Of a stretch of 64,000 nucleotides of DNA, positions 1-8,398 are shown one piece after another. Position numbers and translations under genes: made by a program. The stretch is from Luteibacter jiangsuensis (GTDB lineage Bacteria; Pseudomonadota; Gammaproteobacteria; Xanthomonadales; Rhodanobacteraceae): contig NZ_JAUSSK010000003.1 of NCBI RefSeq assembly GCF_030812295.1, positions 372,001-436,000 on the forward strand. The letters are read 5' to 3'. The notes under the pieces were generated by a model. It was not told the origin of the DNA. It did no database searches and was given only the letters and a program-made list of their open reading frames with translations. Each line of letters opens with the position of its first letter. The first letter of the stretch is position 1.

Positions 1-703
1 GGCATTGCCCCGAAAGTACGAGATCGGCAATCTGCGCATCGCCACCCGTTGGACCGCTTTCGTAGCACGTGGCCCACGCCTCATTTCCTGACCAGCCCTG
101 TTGTCGGACGAGATCATTCAATCGGCGGCCCGTGGTGCCCGTGCAAATTCGGCGAGAAAAGCCGGATAGCAGCGCGAAATGCCTCACGACGAATTCCACC
201 AGGCAAGGTTTCCATGCGTCATGTGCGATAAGCGCAATGGCTTGGCGTGCAAACTGCTGTCGTAAGCCGTTCGGGGGCCTTGGCGTCAACTCGCAAAGAA
301 TCCGCTCTGCCTCGATCCACTCCACGGCGGAAGCTGCCGTGATGAGATAAGGCTTGGCATGGACGAGACATAAACGCTTCAGCGCCCGTACTTCGGGGGC
401 AACGATCGATTCATCGCCGGGTGCGGCCAGATGGATGACGCCGTCCAAGGCATCACTTCCATCGGCATCGAGGATGGCTGCGGCCATTCGTATGATGTCG
501 TGAAAGCGGTCGCCTGGATAAGACATCAAAGCGGGGCAGTCAGCGAAACCAGAAATGCGTCCGACGGCTTCGTACGTATCGGCAGGAACGCGCAAGGTGA
601 GTCTCAGCTTGCGTATATCGTCTCCACATCGATGCAGTAGTCGATGGAGCGGGGAGTCCTCACTATCCAGGTATTCGCGACTTGCGATAAGCCCTAGCTG
701 CAT
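1..703 (-). CDS. Tandem methylglyoxal-synthase-like protein, 3' end beyond the window
   Basis: The minus strand is open from an ATG at 703 to the left edge, giving 234 codons; an in-frame TAA lies three codons upstream, so this is the first possible start. Residues about 155-234 match the start of MgsA, the enzyme that turns dihydroxyacetone phosphate into methylglyoxal. The AHD motif (His161, Asp162), Lys165, the TGTTG phosphate loop (188-192) and SGPxGGD (Asp222) are all present. Residues 1-135 look like a second, degenerate copy: IASR stands where AHD should be, the GGD motif is lost, and the tail around 94-130 resembles the MgsA region after its HDPDV motif, with the His absent. My reading is a catalytic C-terminal domain plus a regulatory or structural N-terminal one. 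The gene is divergent from the CqsA-like gene and uses less GC-rich codons than the rest of the window. The last third of the catalytic domain is not visible. Confidence 0.72.
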   Translation of the reverse strand, partial: MQLGLIASREYLDSEDSPLHRLLHRCGDDIRKLRLTLRVPADTYEAVGRISGFADCPALMSYPGDRFHDIIRMAAAILDADGSDALDGVIHLAAPGDESIVAPEVRALKRLCLVHAKPYLITAASAVEWIEAERILCELTPRPPNGLRQQFARQAIALIAHDAWKPCLVEFVVRHFALLSGFSRRICTGTTGRRLNDLVRQQGWSGNEAWATCYESGPTGGDAQIADLVLSGQC

Positions 704-915
704 GGCTTGTTATCCCGTCCTTGGGCGAAGTCATGCTAAGGGACAGATGTTGCTTAGGGAATATCCATTCCGTCGTAGGCGCGTCTCAAGAACAACTATT
801 GCGGTCGAAGCCCATAAGTTCCAAATACATAATAGCTCCAAGCATACCGTCGTCAAATGAGGCCGTTCGGAAATGATGTGAAACGCGTCGCTTGCAGAAA
901 CGAGTGCTTGTCCCG

Positions 916-943
916 TTGACAATCACGCGGCAATAACGATACG
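916..943 (+). promoter_or_regulatory. Candidate promoter of the CqsA-like gene
   Basis: A perfect TTGACA (916-921) is followed after 16 bases by GATACG (938-943), a weak -10 with three of six consensus bases. It lies about 50 bases before the ATG at 994. The whole 704-993 divergent gap is AT-richer than the genome average, and I see no other clear signal or RNA gene in it. Confidence 0.33.
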
Positions 944-993
944 GAAAGTAGAAAGATTCTAGAGCGGTTTAAGGTTTCACGGAGGGGTTTCTC

Positions 994-2208
994 ATGGAAG
1001 ATCGATCCCGCGTCGCGATCGGTGGTCTCCCGGATTTTATGGAGCAGCGGTTGGCGAAATTTAGAAATTTTGTCATGACCGAATGGGGAGGCAGACATGT
1101 CTTTCGGAGTCGACCCTTCACGCCCGGTGCCCTTGTACTTTGCACCAATGATTATTTGAGCATTTCGAACAGTAGGCGCATCGTCGACGCGCAGTGTGCA
1201 TCGTTGAGGGAGCATGGTGCGGGTTTGATGATGTCCTCCCTCTTCAATCAGGATCCGAATGATGCGCTACGACGTGTCGAGCAAACATTAGCGGATGCGA
1301 TAGGTACTGCGGAGGGGGTGCTTACGCAGTCTGGATACTGCGCCAATATAGGGCTAATGCAGGCGATTGCATGCCCAGGTCGTCCGGTCTACATCGATGT
1401 CATTGCGCATGCGTCTCTGCATGCAGGCATACGGTTCGCGGGAGCGACAGCGGTACTCTTTCATCACAATGATATCGGCGACCTGCGCGCCAAGATATCG
1501 CAAAACGGGGCAGGGGTCGTCGTTATCGATTCGATCTACAGCACGAATGGGAGTCTTGCGCCCATACGCGATATCGTAGATTTTGCACGTGCGCATGACT
1601 GTCTAATGGTAGTCGATGAGTCGCATTCACTCGGTACGCATGGTCTGCACGGTCGGGGATTGGTGGCCGACCTGGGGTTGGCAGGAAAGGTTGACTTCGT
1701 AACGGTAAGCCTGGCTAAGGCGTACTGCTCGCGAGCCGGCTTTATCGCGTGCCCAAAAGGATTTCGCGACTATTTCGGATTCGAATCACTTCCGGCCATT
1801 TTCAGTTCTTCGCTTCTACCTCATGACATCGCGGGCATCCGGGCGGCGCACGAGGTAGTGGTCAGCGAGGAATGGCGCAGAGATCGACTTCATAAGTTGA
1901 CAAGACACATCCGGTGCGAGCTGGCTAGCATGGACTACCCTGTCGATACCGATGGTGAGCAGATTATCGCCCTCGAAGTAGGTAGCGATTTGAGAACGGC
2001 GGAAGTTCGTGACATCTTTGAAGATCACGGGATCTTCGGATCCCTGTTCACGCCGCCGGCAACGTCAAGAGGGCGATCACTTGTAAGACTGAGCTTGCAC
2101 GCGGGATTGAGTGATTGCGACCTTGATAGGCTCTTGACTACCTTGCGCGATCTTCGCGTTGCCGTTCGACTGTCATCGTGGTCTGGGGTCGCGCGCACAA
2201 GGCATTGA
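994..2208 (+). CDS. CqsA/LqsA-like alpha-aminoketone autoinducer synthase (PLP enzyme)
   Basis: A 404-aa fold-type I PLP enzyme of the alpha-oxoamine synthase family. It is closer to the quorum-sensing synthase CqsA of Vibrio and LqsA of Legionella than to BioF or KBL, judging by remembered CqsA sequence. Shared stretches include LPDF near the N-terminus, SNDYL-like TNDYL (51-55), LTQSGYCANIGL (110-121), VYID and AHASL (132-142), IDSIYST (178-184), VDESHSLGTHG (207-217), SLAKA with the predicted PLP-binding Lys242, PAIFSSSLLP, and near the C-terminus FGSLFTPPATS and LVRLSL. CqsA joins an acyl-CoA to S-adenosylmethionine to make a diffusible ketone signal. GGAGG eight bases before ATG 994 supports the start. 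No CqsS/LqsS sensor or LqsR regulator is in the window. Codon use (ATA, TTA, AGA, CTA) is unlike the GC-rich neighbours, which suggests transfer. Confidence 0.82.
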   Translation: MEDRSRVAIGGLPDFMEQRLAKFRNFVMTEWGGRHVFRSRPFTPGALVLCTNDYLSISNSRRIVDAQCASLREHGAGLMMSSLFNQDPNDALRRVEQTLADAIGTAEGVLTQSGYCANIGLMQAIACPGRPVYIDVIAHASLHAGIRFAGATAVLFHHNDIGDLRAKISQNGAGVVVIDSIYSTNGSLAPIRDIVDFARAHDCLMVVDESHSLGTHGLHGRGLVADLGLAGKVDFVTVSLAKAYCSRAGFIACPKGFRDYFGFESLPAIFSSSLLPHDIAGIRAAHEVVVSEEWRRDRLHKLTRHIRCELASMDYPVDTDGEQIIALEVGSDLRTAEVRDIFEDHGIFGSLFTPPATSRGRSLVRLSLHAGLSDCDLDRLLTTLRDLRVAVRLSSWSGVARTRH

Positions 2209-2216
2209 TGAAGCGG

Positions 2217-3332
2217 CTAAAACCACCGATTCCGCTTCAACGCAATAAAAATCCCACCCACAATACAAGCCACCAAACACGTAATCGCCGGATAAGCCCA
2301 AGGCTTATCCAACTCCGGCATGTGCGCGAAGTTCATCCCATACCAGCTCGTGATCAGCGTAGGCGCCGCCAACATCGCAGCCCACCCGGCGAGCTTCTTC
2401 ATCACCTCGTTCTGCCCGAAGGTGACAAGAGCGAGGTTCACGCTGATCGCCGCCCCGAGCATCTCGCGCATCGCCGAGATGGATTCGTTGACGCGAAAAA
2501 CGTGGTCGTAGATATCACGGAAATAGGCGCGCAACTCGTCGTGGATAAGATGCGGATGCAGTCGTGTCAGCTGCGCTACGAGATCCTGCAGCGGAACGAC
2601 CGCCAGGCGCAGGGTCATCAGTTCACGCTGCATGTCGTAGAGACGCTTGATGGTCTGGCGGTTCAGCGTCTCGGCGAAAATATCGTTTTCTAGTTCGTGC
2701 AGCTCTTCCCGGAAGTCGCGAACGATCGGCAGGAAATTGTCGACGATGAAATCCAGCACGGCGTAGAGCGCATAACTGGGTCCCATCGCCAGAAGCTCGG
2801 GCGTCTGTTCGCAGGTGCGCCGCGCTGGCGCATACGACAACGAGGCGCCGTGGCGCACCGTCACGAAATAGCGCTGCCCGACGAAGATCTGCGTTTCACC
2901 GAAGGCGATGTTGCCGCCGACCAACTGTGCGGTTTGCGCCACGATGAACAGCGAGTCGCCGTAGGCCTCGATCTTGGTGCGCTGGTGGGCGTGCTGGGCG
3001 TCCTCGATGGCCAGGTCGTGCAGGTCGAATTCTTCCTGCAGTTTCAGCAGCAAGGCCTCATCGGGCTCGTGCAGGCCCACCCACACGAAGGTATCCGGCT
3101 CCTTCAGCACGTCGCTGATGGCTTCGATGGTGACGTCGCCGATGCGTTGCCCGTTGTTCCGGTAGGCGACGCAGTTGACGACCATGCCGCCCGAGACAGG
3201 GGCGGGTGCGACTTCAGGGAGGATCGAGACGGATGCCATGGCGGGCATGATGCCGGTCGGCATGTGACGCGGCAATGCGTTGCAGCGCGGAGCCGTGGCG
3301 ATCCGGCGCCGGAAAGTTGCGTCGCGAGGCAT
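2217..3332 (-). CDS. corA: Magnesium/cobalt transport protein CorA
   Basis: A 371-aa inner-membrane Mg2+/Co2+ channel. A long soluble N-terminal domain is followed by two membrane segments at the extreme C-terminus. The first ends in the family signature YGMNF (about residue 331), then comes an acidic MPELDKPW loop, a second hydrophobic segment and the basic tail KRNRWF. The start is set by AAGGAG five bases before ATG 3332; a GTG lies immediately upstream, and an internal Met codon at 3239 would give a protein nearer the E. coli length (316 aa) but has no visible ribosome site. It converges on the CqsA-like gene with eight bases between the stops and no visible terminator. Confidence 0.93.
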   Translation of the reverse strand: MPRDATFRRRIATAPRCNALPRHMPTGIMPAMASVSILPEVAPAPVSGGMVVNCVAYRNNGQRIGDVTIEAISDVLKEPDTFVWVGLHEPDEALLLKLQEEFDLHDLAIEDAQHAHQRTKIEAYGDSLFIVAQTAQLVGGNIAFGETQIFVGQRYFVTVRHGASLSYAPARRTCEQTPELLAMGPSYALYAVLDFIVDNFLPIVRDFREELHELENDIFAETLNRQTIKRLYDMQRELMTLRLAVVPLQDLVAQLTRLHPHLIHDELRAYFRDIYDHVFRVNESISAMREMLGAAISVNLALVTFGQNEVMKKLAGWAAMLAAPTLITSWYGMNFAHMPELDKPWAYPAITCLVACIVGGIFIALKRNRWF

Positions 3333-3471
3333 CACATCTCCTTATGCCTCATATACCCACGAACGATTTCAGCTCCTGAGGGTACTGGCCGACAATGGCC
3401 GCTCGATTGACGGTATGAAATAAAACTGTCATGCCGATTCATTGCGTCTATTGCAGCCGTAGGAAAAAACG

Positions 3472-3984
3472 ATGGCCAAGCAGAGCAGCCAGAAATTCAT
3501 CGCCCGCAACCGCGCGCCACGGGTCCAGATCGAGTACGACGTCGAGCTCTACGGGGCCCAGAAGAAAGTCAGCATCCCCTTCGTCATGGGCGTGATGGCG
3601 GACCTCTCCGGCGCGAGCGCGGGTGACCTGCCTCCCGTGGAGGAGCGCAAGGCGCTCGAGATCGACGCGGACAACTTCAACGAACGCCTGGAGTCGGTCC
3701 GGCCGTCGCTCGCGATCGGCGTGCCCAACACGTTGACGGGCGAGAACAGCCTGAATGTCGAGTTGACCTTCGCCCATCTCGACGATTTCTCGCCGGCGGC
3801 GATCGCGCGGAACGTGGAGCCCCTGGCGAAGCTGCTCCAGGCACGCACCCAACTGGCCAACCTCGGTACCTACCTGGACGGCAAGGCCGGGGCGGAGAAG
3901 CTGATCGCCCAGGCGATACAAGACCCTGCCTTGCTGGCGGCCCTCGCCGCCGCGCGCCAGCCCACCGATTCGCAGGAGGGCTGA
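3472..3984 (+). CDS. tssB: T6SS contractile sheath small subunit TssB (VipA)
   Basis: 170 aa, the usual length for TssB. The N-terminus (SSQKFIARNRAPRVQIEYDV) and the IPFVMGVMADLSG motif are typical, as are the NFNERLESV and LNVELTF segments. TssB and TssC form the cytoplasmic sheath that wraps the Hcp tube and contracts to fire it. AGGAAA lies before the ATG. This is the first gene of the long plus-strand T6SS operon, and tssC begins three bases after its stop. The 139-base gap upstream, shared with corA, must hold the operon promoter, but I could not identify a convincing one. Confidence 0.96.
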   Translation: MAKQSSQKFIARNRAPRVQIEYDVELYGAQKKVSIPFVMGVMADLSGASAGDLPPVEERKALEIDADNFNERLESVRPSLAIGVPNTLTGENSLNVELTFAHLDDFSPAAIARNVEPLAKLLQARTQLANLGTYLDGKAGAEKLIAQAIQDPALLAALAAARQPTDSQEG

Positions 3985-3987
3985 GCC

Positions 3988-5481
3988 ATGGCCACGCAAC
4001 AGTCCCAGGCTGCCGAGGCACTCGTCGACAGCGTCGAAGGCAACGACTTCGCGGCCCTGCTCACCAAGGAATTCCGCCCGAAGAGCGAGCGCGCCCGCGC
4101 CGAGGTGGAATCCGCCGTGCGTACGCTGGCCGAGCAGGTGCTCGACCACGCCGACATGGTCTCCGACGACGTCACCCAGACGATCAACGCGTATATCGCG
4201 GAGATCGACCGCAAGCTCACCGAACAGATCAACCTGATCCTGCATCACCCGGAATTCCAGAAACTGGAAGGCACCTGGCGTGGCCTGCATCACCTGGTGA
4301 CCAACACCGAGTCGGACACGCAGCTGAAGATCCGGGTGATCAACCTGTCGAAGAACGAGCTGGGCCGCACGCTGAAGCGCTACAAGGGCACGGCGTGGGA
4401 CCAGAGCCCGGTCTTCAAGAAGATCTACGAAGAGGAATACGGCCAGTTGGGCGGCGAACCCTACGGCTGCCTGATCGGCGACTACTACTTCGACCACGGT
4501 CCGCAGGACGTGGAACTGCTCCGTGGCATGTCCCAGGTCGCCGCCGCCTCGCATGCGCCGTTCATCGCCGCCGCCGCGCCGGGTCTTCTCGGCATGGACG
4601 GCTGGAACGAACTCGCCAACCCGCGCGACCTCGCGAAGATCTACACCACGCCGGACTACGCGGCATGGCGCTCGCTGCGCGACAGCGAGGATGCGAAGTA
4701 CGTGGCCCTCACCATGCCGCGCACGCTTGCCCGCCTGCCTTACGGCGCGAAGACCGATCCGGTCGAGGACTTCGACTTCGAGGAAGACACCGGCGGCGCC
4801 GATTCCTCCAAATACACCTGGCAGAACGCCGCCTACGCGATGGGCGTGAACATCAACCGTTCGTTCAAGCAGTACGGCTGGTGCACGCGCATCCGCGGAG
4901 TGGAGTCGGGCGGGATCATCGACAACCTGCCGGCGCATGTCTTCCCGACCGACGACGGCGGCGTGGACATGAAGTGCCCGACCGAGATCGCCATCACCGA
5001 CCGCCGTTCGGCCGAACTCGACAAGATGGGCCTGATGCCGGTCGTGCACCGGAAGAACTCCGACATGGCCGCCTTCATCGGTGCGCAGTCACTCGCGCGT
5101 CCCGAGGAATACGACGATCCCGACGCCACGGCCAACGCCGCGCTCAGTGCGCGTCTTCCCTACATGTTCGCCTGCTCGCGCTTCGCGCATTACCTGAAGT
5201 GCATCGTCCGGGACAAGATCGGATCGTTCAGCACGCGTGAGCAGATGGAGAACTGGCTGACCAGCTGGATCCTCAACTACGTCGACGGCGACCCGGTGAA
5301 TTCGAGCGAGGAAACCAAGGCGCGCAAGCCGCTCGCCGCGGCCCAGGTGGTCGTGGAGGAAGTGGAGGGCAACCCGGGTTACTACACCTCCAAGTTCTAC
5401 CTCAAACCGCACTACCAGCTGGAAGGCCTGACGGTGTCGCTGCGTCTGGTCGCCCGCCTGCCTTCCGGCAAGGCCGCCTGA
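3988..5481 (+). CDS. tssC: T6SS contractile sheath large subunit TssC (VipB)
   Basis: 497 aa, as expected for TssC. Diagnostic segments are FQKLEGTWRGLHHLV (about 90-104), VFKKIYEEEYGQLGGEPYG, IGDYYFDHGPQDVELL, and the C-terminal KFYLKPHYQLEGLTVSLRLVARLP, which forms part of the sheath handshake and ClpV-exposed region in the family. Together with TssB it forms the sheath, which TssH recycles after contraction. It is tightly coupled to tssB, and the hcp gene follows after 28 bases carrying a GAGGAAAG ribosome site. Confidence 0.97.
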   Translation: MATQQSQAAEALVDSVEGNDFAALLTKEFRPKSERARAEVESAVRTLAEQVLDHADMVSDDVTQTINAYIAEIDRKLTEQINLILHHPEFQKLEGTWRGLHHLVTNTESDTQLKIRVINLSKNELGRTLKRYKGTAWDQSPVFKKIYEEEYGQLGGEPYGCLIGDYYFDHGPQDVELLRGMSQVAAASHAPFIAAAAPGLLGMDGWNELANPRDLAKIYTTPDYAAWRSLRDSEDAKYVALTMPRTLARLPYGAKTDPVEDFDFEEDTGGADSSKYTWQNAAYAMGVNINRSFKQYGWCTRIRGVESGGIIDNLPAHVFPTDDGGVDMKCPTEIAITDRRSAELDKMGLMPVVHRKNSDMAAFIGAQSLARPEEYDDPDATANAALSARLPYMFACSRFAHYLKCIVRDKIGSFSTREQMENWLTSWILNYVDGDPVNSSEETKARKPLAAAQVVVEEVEGNPGYYTSKFYLKPHYQLEGLTVSLRLVARLPSGKAA

Positions 5482-5509
5482 TTCCACACTCCTTTGAGGA
5501 AAGCGTTCC

Positions 5510-6016
5510 ATGGCATACGACATGCACATCAAGTTCGGCCCCGGTCAGGTCTCGATCGAGGGCGCGTCCAACCACGCCAAGCACAAGGGCCAGGTACCGA
5601 TCATCGCCTGGGCGTGGGGTGCCAGCAATTCCGGAAACCTGCACACCGGCGCCGGCTACGCCTCGGGTGGCAAGGCAAACGTGCAGGACATCACGATCAC
5701 GAAATTCGTCGACTCCTGTTCCAATGCGCTGCTCAACGCCTGTTGCACGGGTGCGCGTGTCGACAGCGCCACGCTGTACGTCACCAACGCCACGGGTGAG
5801 CAGACCGACTTCCTCACCATCGAATTGAGCGAGGGCGTGATGGTCACGTCCGTGTCCACGGGTGGCAGCGGCGGCGACGAGCGCCTCACCGAGAACGTCA
5901 CCCTGCATTTCGGCAAGTTCAAGTATTCGTTCCAGCCGCAGAACGACAAGGGCAAGGCGGAAGGCGGCACCAAGGACTTCACCTACGACATGCAACAGGT
6001 GAAGGGCCAGGCCTGA
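5510..6016 (+). CDS. hcp: T6SS inner-tube protein Hcp (TssD)
   Basis: 168 aa, normal for Hcp, which stacks as hexameric rings to form the expelled tube and can carry small effectors in its lumen. The internal ITITKFVDSCSNALLNACCTG segment and the LTENVTLHFGKFKYSFQPQ strand near the C-terminus are characteristic. It is the only hcp in the window. GAGGAAAG lies nine bases before the ATG. Its 28-base leader gives it room for its own strong translation start, in keeping with Hcp usually being the most abundant T6SS product. Confidence 0.96.
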   Translation: MAYDMHIKFGPGQVSIEGASNHAKHKGQVPIIAWAWGASNSGNLHTGAGYASGGKANVQDITITKFVDSCSNALLNACCTGARVDSATLYVTNATGEQTDFLTIELSEGVMVTSVSTGGSGGDERLTENVTLHFGKFKYSFQPQNDKGKAEGGTKDFTYDMQQVKGQA

Positions 6017-6023
6017 TCCACCC

Positions 6024-6527
6024 ATGGCCGAGCTGACCACCCAGGAGCGGCTCCAGCCTTCGTTGCTGGACCGCCTTCGCGACGACGAACCGCATGTGAC
6101 GGAGGAAAGCCGCGAGAAGCGCGTCATGACCGCGGCGCGCCTGCGCGAATACGTCGTGCGCGACCTGGGCTGGTTGTTCAACTGCACGCGGCGCGGGTCG
6201 CGGGAAGACCTGGCGGGGCTGCCGTACGTGGAGGAATCCGTCCTCGACTATGGCGTCCCCGATCTCACCGGTGCCGCCATCGCCGGCATGGATATCGAAT
6301 CGCTGAGCCAGCGCCTGCGCGCCGCGATCGTCGCCTTCGAGCCACGGCTGGACCCGGCCACGCTGCATGTCGACGTGCAGGCCGACACCACGCGGATGGA
6401 CCGTCTGACGCTGTCCTTCCGCATCGAATCGACCATGTGGGCGCAGCCATTGCCCCTGAATCTTTACCTGAAGACCGACGTCGACCTGGAAACCGCACGC
6501 TTCAGCGTTTTCGACGGCCTCGGCTGA
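6024..6527 (+). CDS. tssE: T6SS baseplate protein TssE (gp25-like)
   Basis: 167 aa, gp25/TssE family. The motif of an N-terminal LQPSLLDRL helix, LREYVVRDLGWLFNC (about 36-50), the ESVLDYGVPDL segment, and the IEPRL-like FEPRLDPATLHV pattern (about 111-122) match baseplate wedge proteins of the gp25 fold. It joins the sheath to the baseplate with TssF, TssG and TssK. The ATG lies eight bases after the hcp stop, and tssF starts six bases after the tssE stop, so translation is probably coupled. Confidence 0.93.
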   Translation: MAELTTQERLQPSLLDRLRDDEPHVTEESREKRVMTAARLREYVVRDLGWLFNCTRRGSREDLAGLPYVEESVLDYGVPDLTGAAIAGMDIESLSQRLRAAIVAFEPRLDPATLHVDVQADTTRMDRLTLSFRIESTMWAQPLPLNLYLKTDVDLETARFSVFDGLG

Positions 6528-6532
6528 GCATC

Positions 6533-8398
6533 ATGGATCCCCGACTGCTTCGCTACTACAGCCAGGAACTCCAGCACGTCCGTGAATCGGGCGCCGAGTT
6601 CGCGAGCGCCTATCCCAAGATCGCCGGCCGCCTGGGCATGGAGGGCATGGAGTGCGCGGACCCCTATGTGGAGCGCTTGCTGGAGGGCTTCGCATTCATG
6701 GCCGCCCGCGTGCAGATGAAGCTGGACGCGCAGCATCCCGTGTTCACCCAGCACCTGCTGCGCATGCTCTACCCGCACTACCTCGCCCCGATCCCGTCCA
6801 TGACCGTGGTGGAGATGTCACCCGACGGGGCGGAGAGTCTTCCCGTGGATGGCCATGTCGTTCCTCGCGGCAGTGCGCTGCGCAGCCAGATCGGGTTCGG
6901 CGAACGGACCGCCTGCGAATACCGCACCGCCCACGCCGTCACCTTGCTGCCGCTGGAACTTCGCGAGGCGCGTTACCTGTCCAGCCCCGCCGGGATCGCC
7001 GCCGCGGGGCTTGCGCCGCCGGCGGGTACATCGCCCCGCGCGGCCTTGCGCCTGCGATTCCAGCTGGGTGCGGGCGCGCGGCTGGATGCGCTGTCGTTCG
7101 ACGAGCTTCCCCTGTTCTTCGCGGGCAGTGGAGACCTTCCGGGCCTCCTGTACGAGCAGGTGCTGGGCAACGGCCTGGGTTTTTCGGTGATCGCCGGCGA
7201 GACCACGCGCTTCGTCGAACAGGCGCGCATCGAAGCGCGCGGGTTCGCGGAGGACGAGGCCTTGCTGCCGGCGACCGATCGCTCGTTCAGCGGTTACCGC
7301 TTGCTGCAGGAATACTTCGCCTGCCCGCAACGCTTCCAGTTCGCGGCTTTCACCGGCCTGCGCCGTGTGCTGCCGCGGTCGTCGGCGAGCGAGTTCGACA
7401 TCGTCGTCTGGCTGGACCGCTCGGTGCCGCGCCTGGACAACGCCGTGGACGCGTCTTACCTGCGCCTGTTCTGCACGCCGGCGATCAACCTCTTTCCACG
7501 CCGTGCCGATCGCATCCACCTTCGCGATGGGGCTCCCGAATACCACGTGCTGGCGGACCGGGCGAGGCCCATGGACTTCGAGGTCTTCGACGTCGACGAG
7601 GTCCAGGGTTTCGGTGACAGCCAGGAGCCGGAGCAGACCTTCCACCCGTTCTACGGAGGGCAGGCGCGGACATGGCACGATCCCACGGCCGCGTTCTACA
7701 CCGTGCGCCGGGAACCCCGCCTGGCCTCGACGCGCCAACGGCGCGACGGGCCGCGTTCGAGCTACACCGGGGGCGAAGTATTCCTTTCCCTGGTGGACGG
7801 GCGCGAAGCCCCCTATGCGAGCAGCCTGCGCCAGGTCGGCATGCGGCTGCTCTGCAGTAACCGCGATTTGCCTCTGCACATGCCGGTGGGCAAGGGCCGC
7901 ACCGATTTCCTGCTCGACACCGATGCCCCGGTGCGCAGCGTGCGTTGCCTTGCGGGGCCCACGCGCCCGAGGCCCGCGATCGCGGAGGGGCAGGCGGCGT
8001 GGAAGCTCATCAGCCACCTGCAGCTCAATTACCTCTCCCTGCTGGAGCACGACCAGGGGGCGGCCGCGTTGCGCGAAATGCTTTCGCTCTACAACAACGA
8101 TAACGACGCCGCTTCACGTCGCCTCGTCGAAGGGGTGCGCGACGTGCGTTCCTCGCCGATCGTGCGGCGCCTGCCGATTCCAGGCCCGGTGACGTACGGG
8201 CGTGGCCTGGAGATCCGTCTCACGTGCGAGGAGCGCGCGTTCGAAGGCACGGGTGCCTTCCTGTTCGGCTCCGTCATGCGGCACTTCTTCGCGCGGTACG
8301 TCTCGTTGAACTCGTTCACCGAGACCGTCCTGCATACCCTGGAACGCAACGAGGTGGCTCGGTGGACGGCTCGCTCCGGCACACGTCCGATCCTGTAG
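6533..8398 (+). CDS. tssF: T6SS baseplate protein TssF
   Basis: 621 aa, matching TssF (VasA/ImpG). The N-terminus begins MDPRLLRYYSQELQHVRESG and continues with AGRLG, DPYVERLLEGFAFMAARVQ and YPHYLAPIPSM, the strongest signature of the family. The C-terminal GRGLEIRLTCEERAFEG region and FFARYVSLNSFTET segment also fit. Start: the open frame extends upstream inside tssE, but ATG 6533 lies just after the tssE stop and gives the canonical N-terminus. The 3' end overlaps the start of tssG by 37 bases. Confidence 0.96.
   Translation: MDPRLLRYYSQELQHVRESGAEFASAYPKIAGRLGMEGMECADPYVERLLEGFAFMAARVQMKLDAQHPVFTQHLLRMLYPHYLAPIPSMTVVEMSPDGAESLPVDGHVVPRGSALRSQIGFGERTACEYRTAHAVTLLPLELREARYLSSPAGIAAAGLAPPAGTSPRAALRLRFQLGAGARLDALSFDELPLFFAGSGDLPGLLYEQVLGNGLGFSVIAGETTRFVEQARIEARGFAEDEALLPATDRSFSGYRLLQEYFACPQRFQFAAFTGLRRVLPRSSASEFDIVVWLDRSVPRLDNAVDASYLRLFCTPAINLFPRRADRIHLRDGAPEYHVLADRARPMDFEVFDVDEVQGFGDSQEPEQTFHPFYGGQARTWHDPTAAFYTVRREPRLASTRQRRDGPRSSYTGGEVFLSLVDGREAPYASSLRQVGMRLLCSNRDLPLHMPVGKGRTDFLLDTDAPVRSVRCLAGPTRPRPAIAEGQAAWKLISHLQLNYLSLLEHDQGAAALREMLSLYNNDNDAASRRLVEGVRDVRSSPIVRRLPIPGPVTYGRGLEIRLTCEERAFEGTGAFLFGSVMRHFFARYVSLNSFTETVLHTLERNEVARWTARSGTRPIL

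Noticed and set aside
69-640. Short plus-strand open frames at the left edge
   Set aside because: They overlap the minus-strand MgsA-like frame, which has clear family motifs; the plus-strand peptides have none.
731-1215. Minus-strand open frames upstream of and overlapping the CqsA-like gene
   Set aside because: No ribosome sites or recognisable motifs; part is antisense to the CqsA-like N-terminus.
3336-3471. Sigma-54 promoter upstream of tssB
   Set aside because: A TGCC...TTGC-like stretch is present, but the invariant GG of the -24 element is missing.
3448-5049. A 533-codon minus-strand open frame
   Set aside because: Antisense shadow of tssB and tssC, which are unmistakable on the plus strand.
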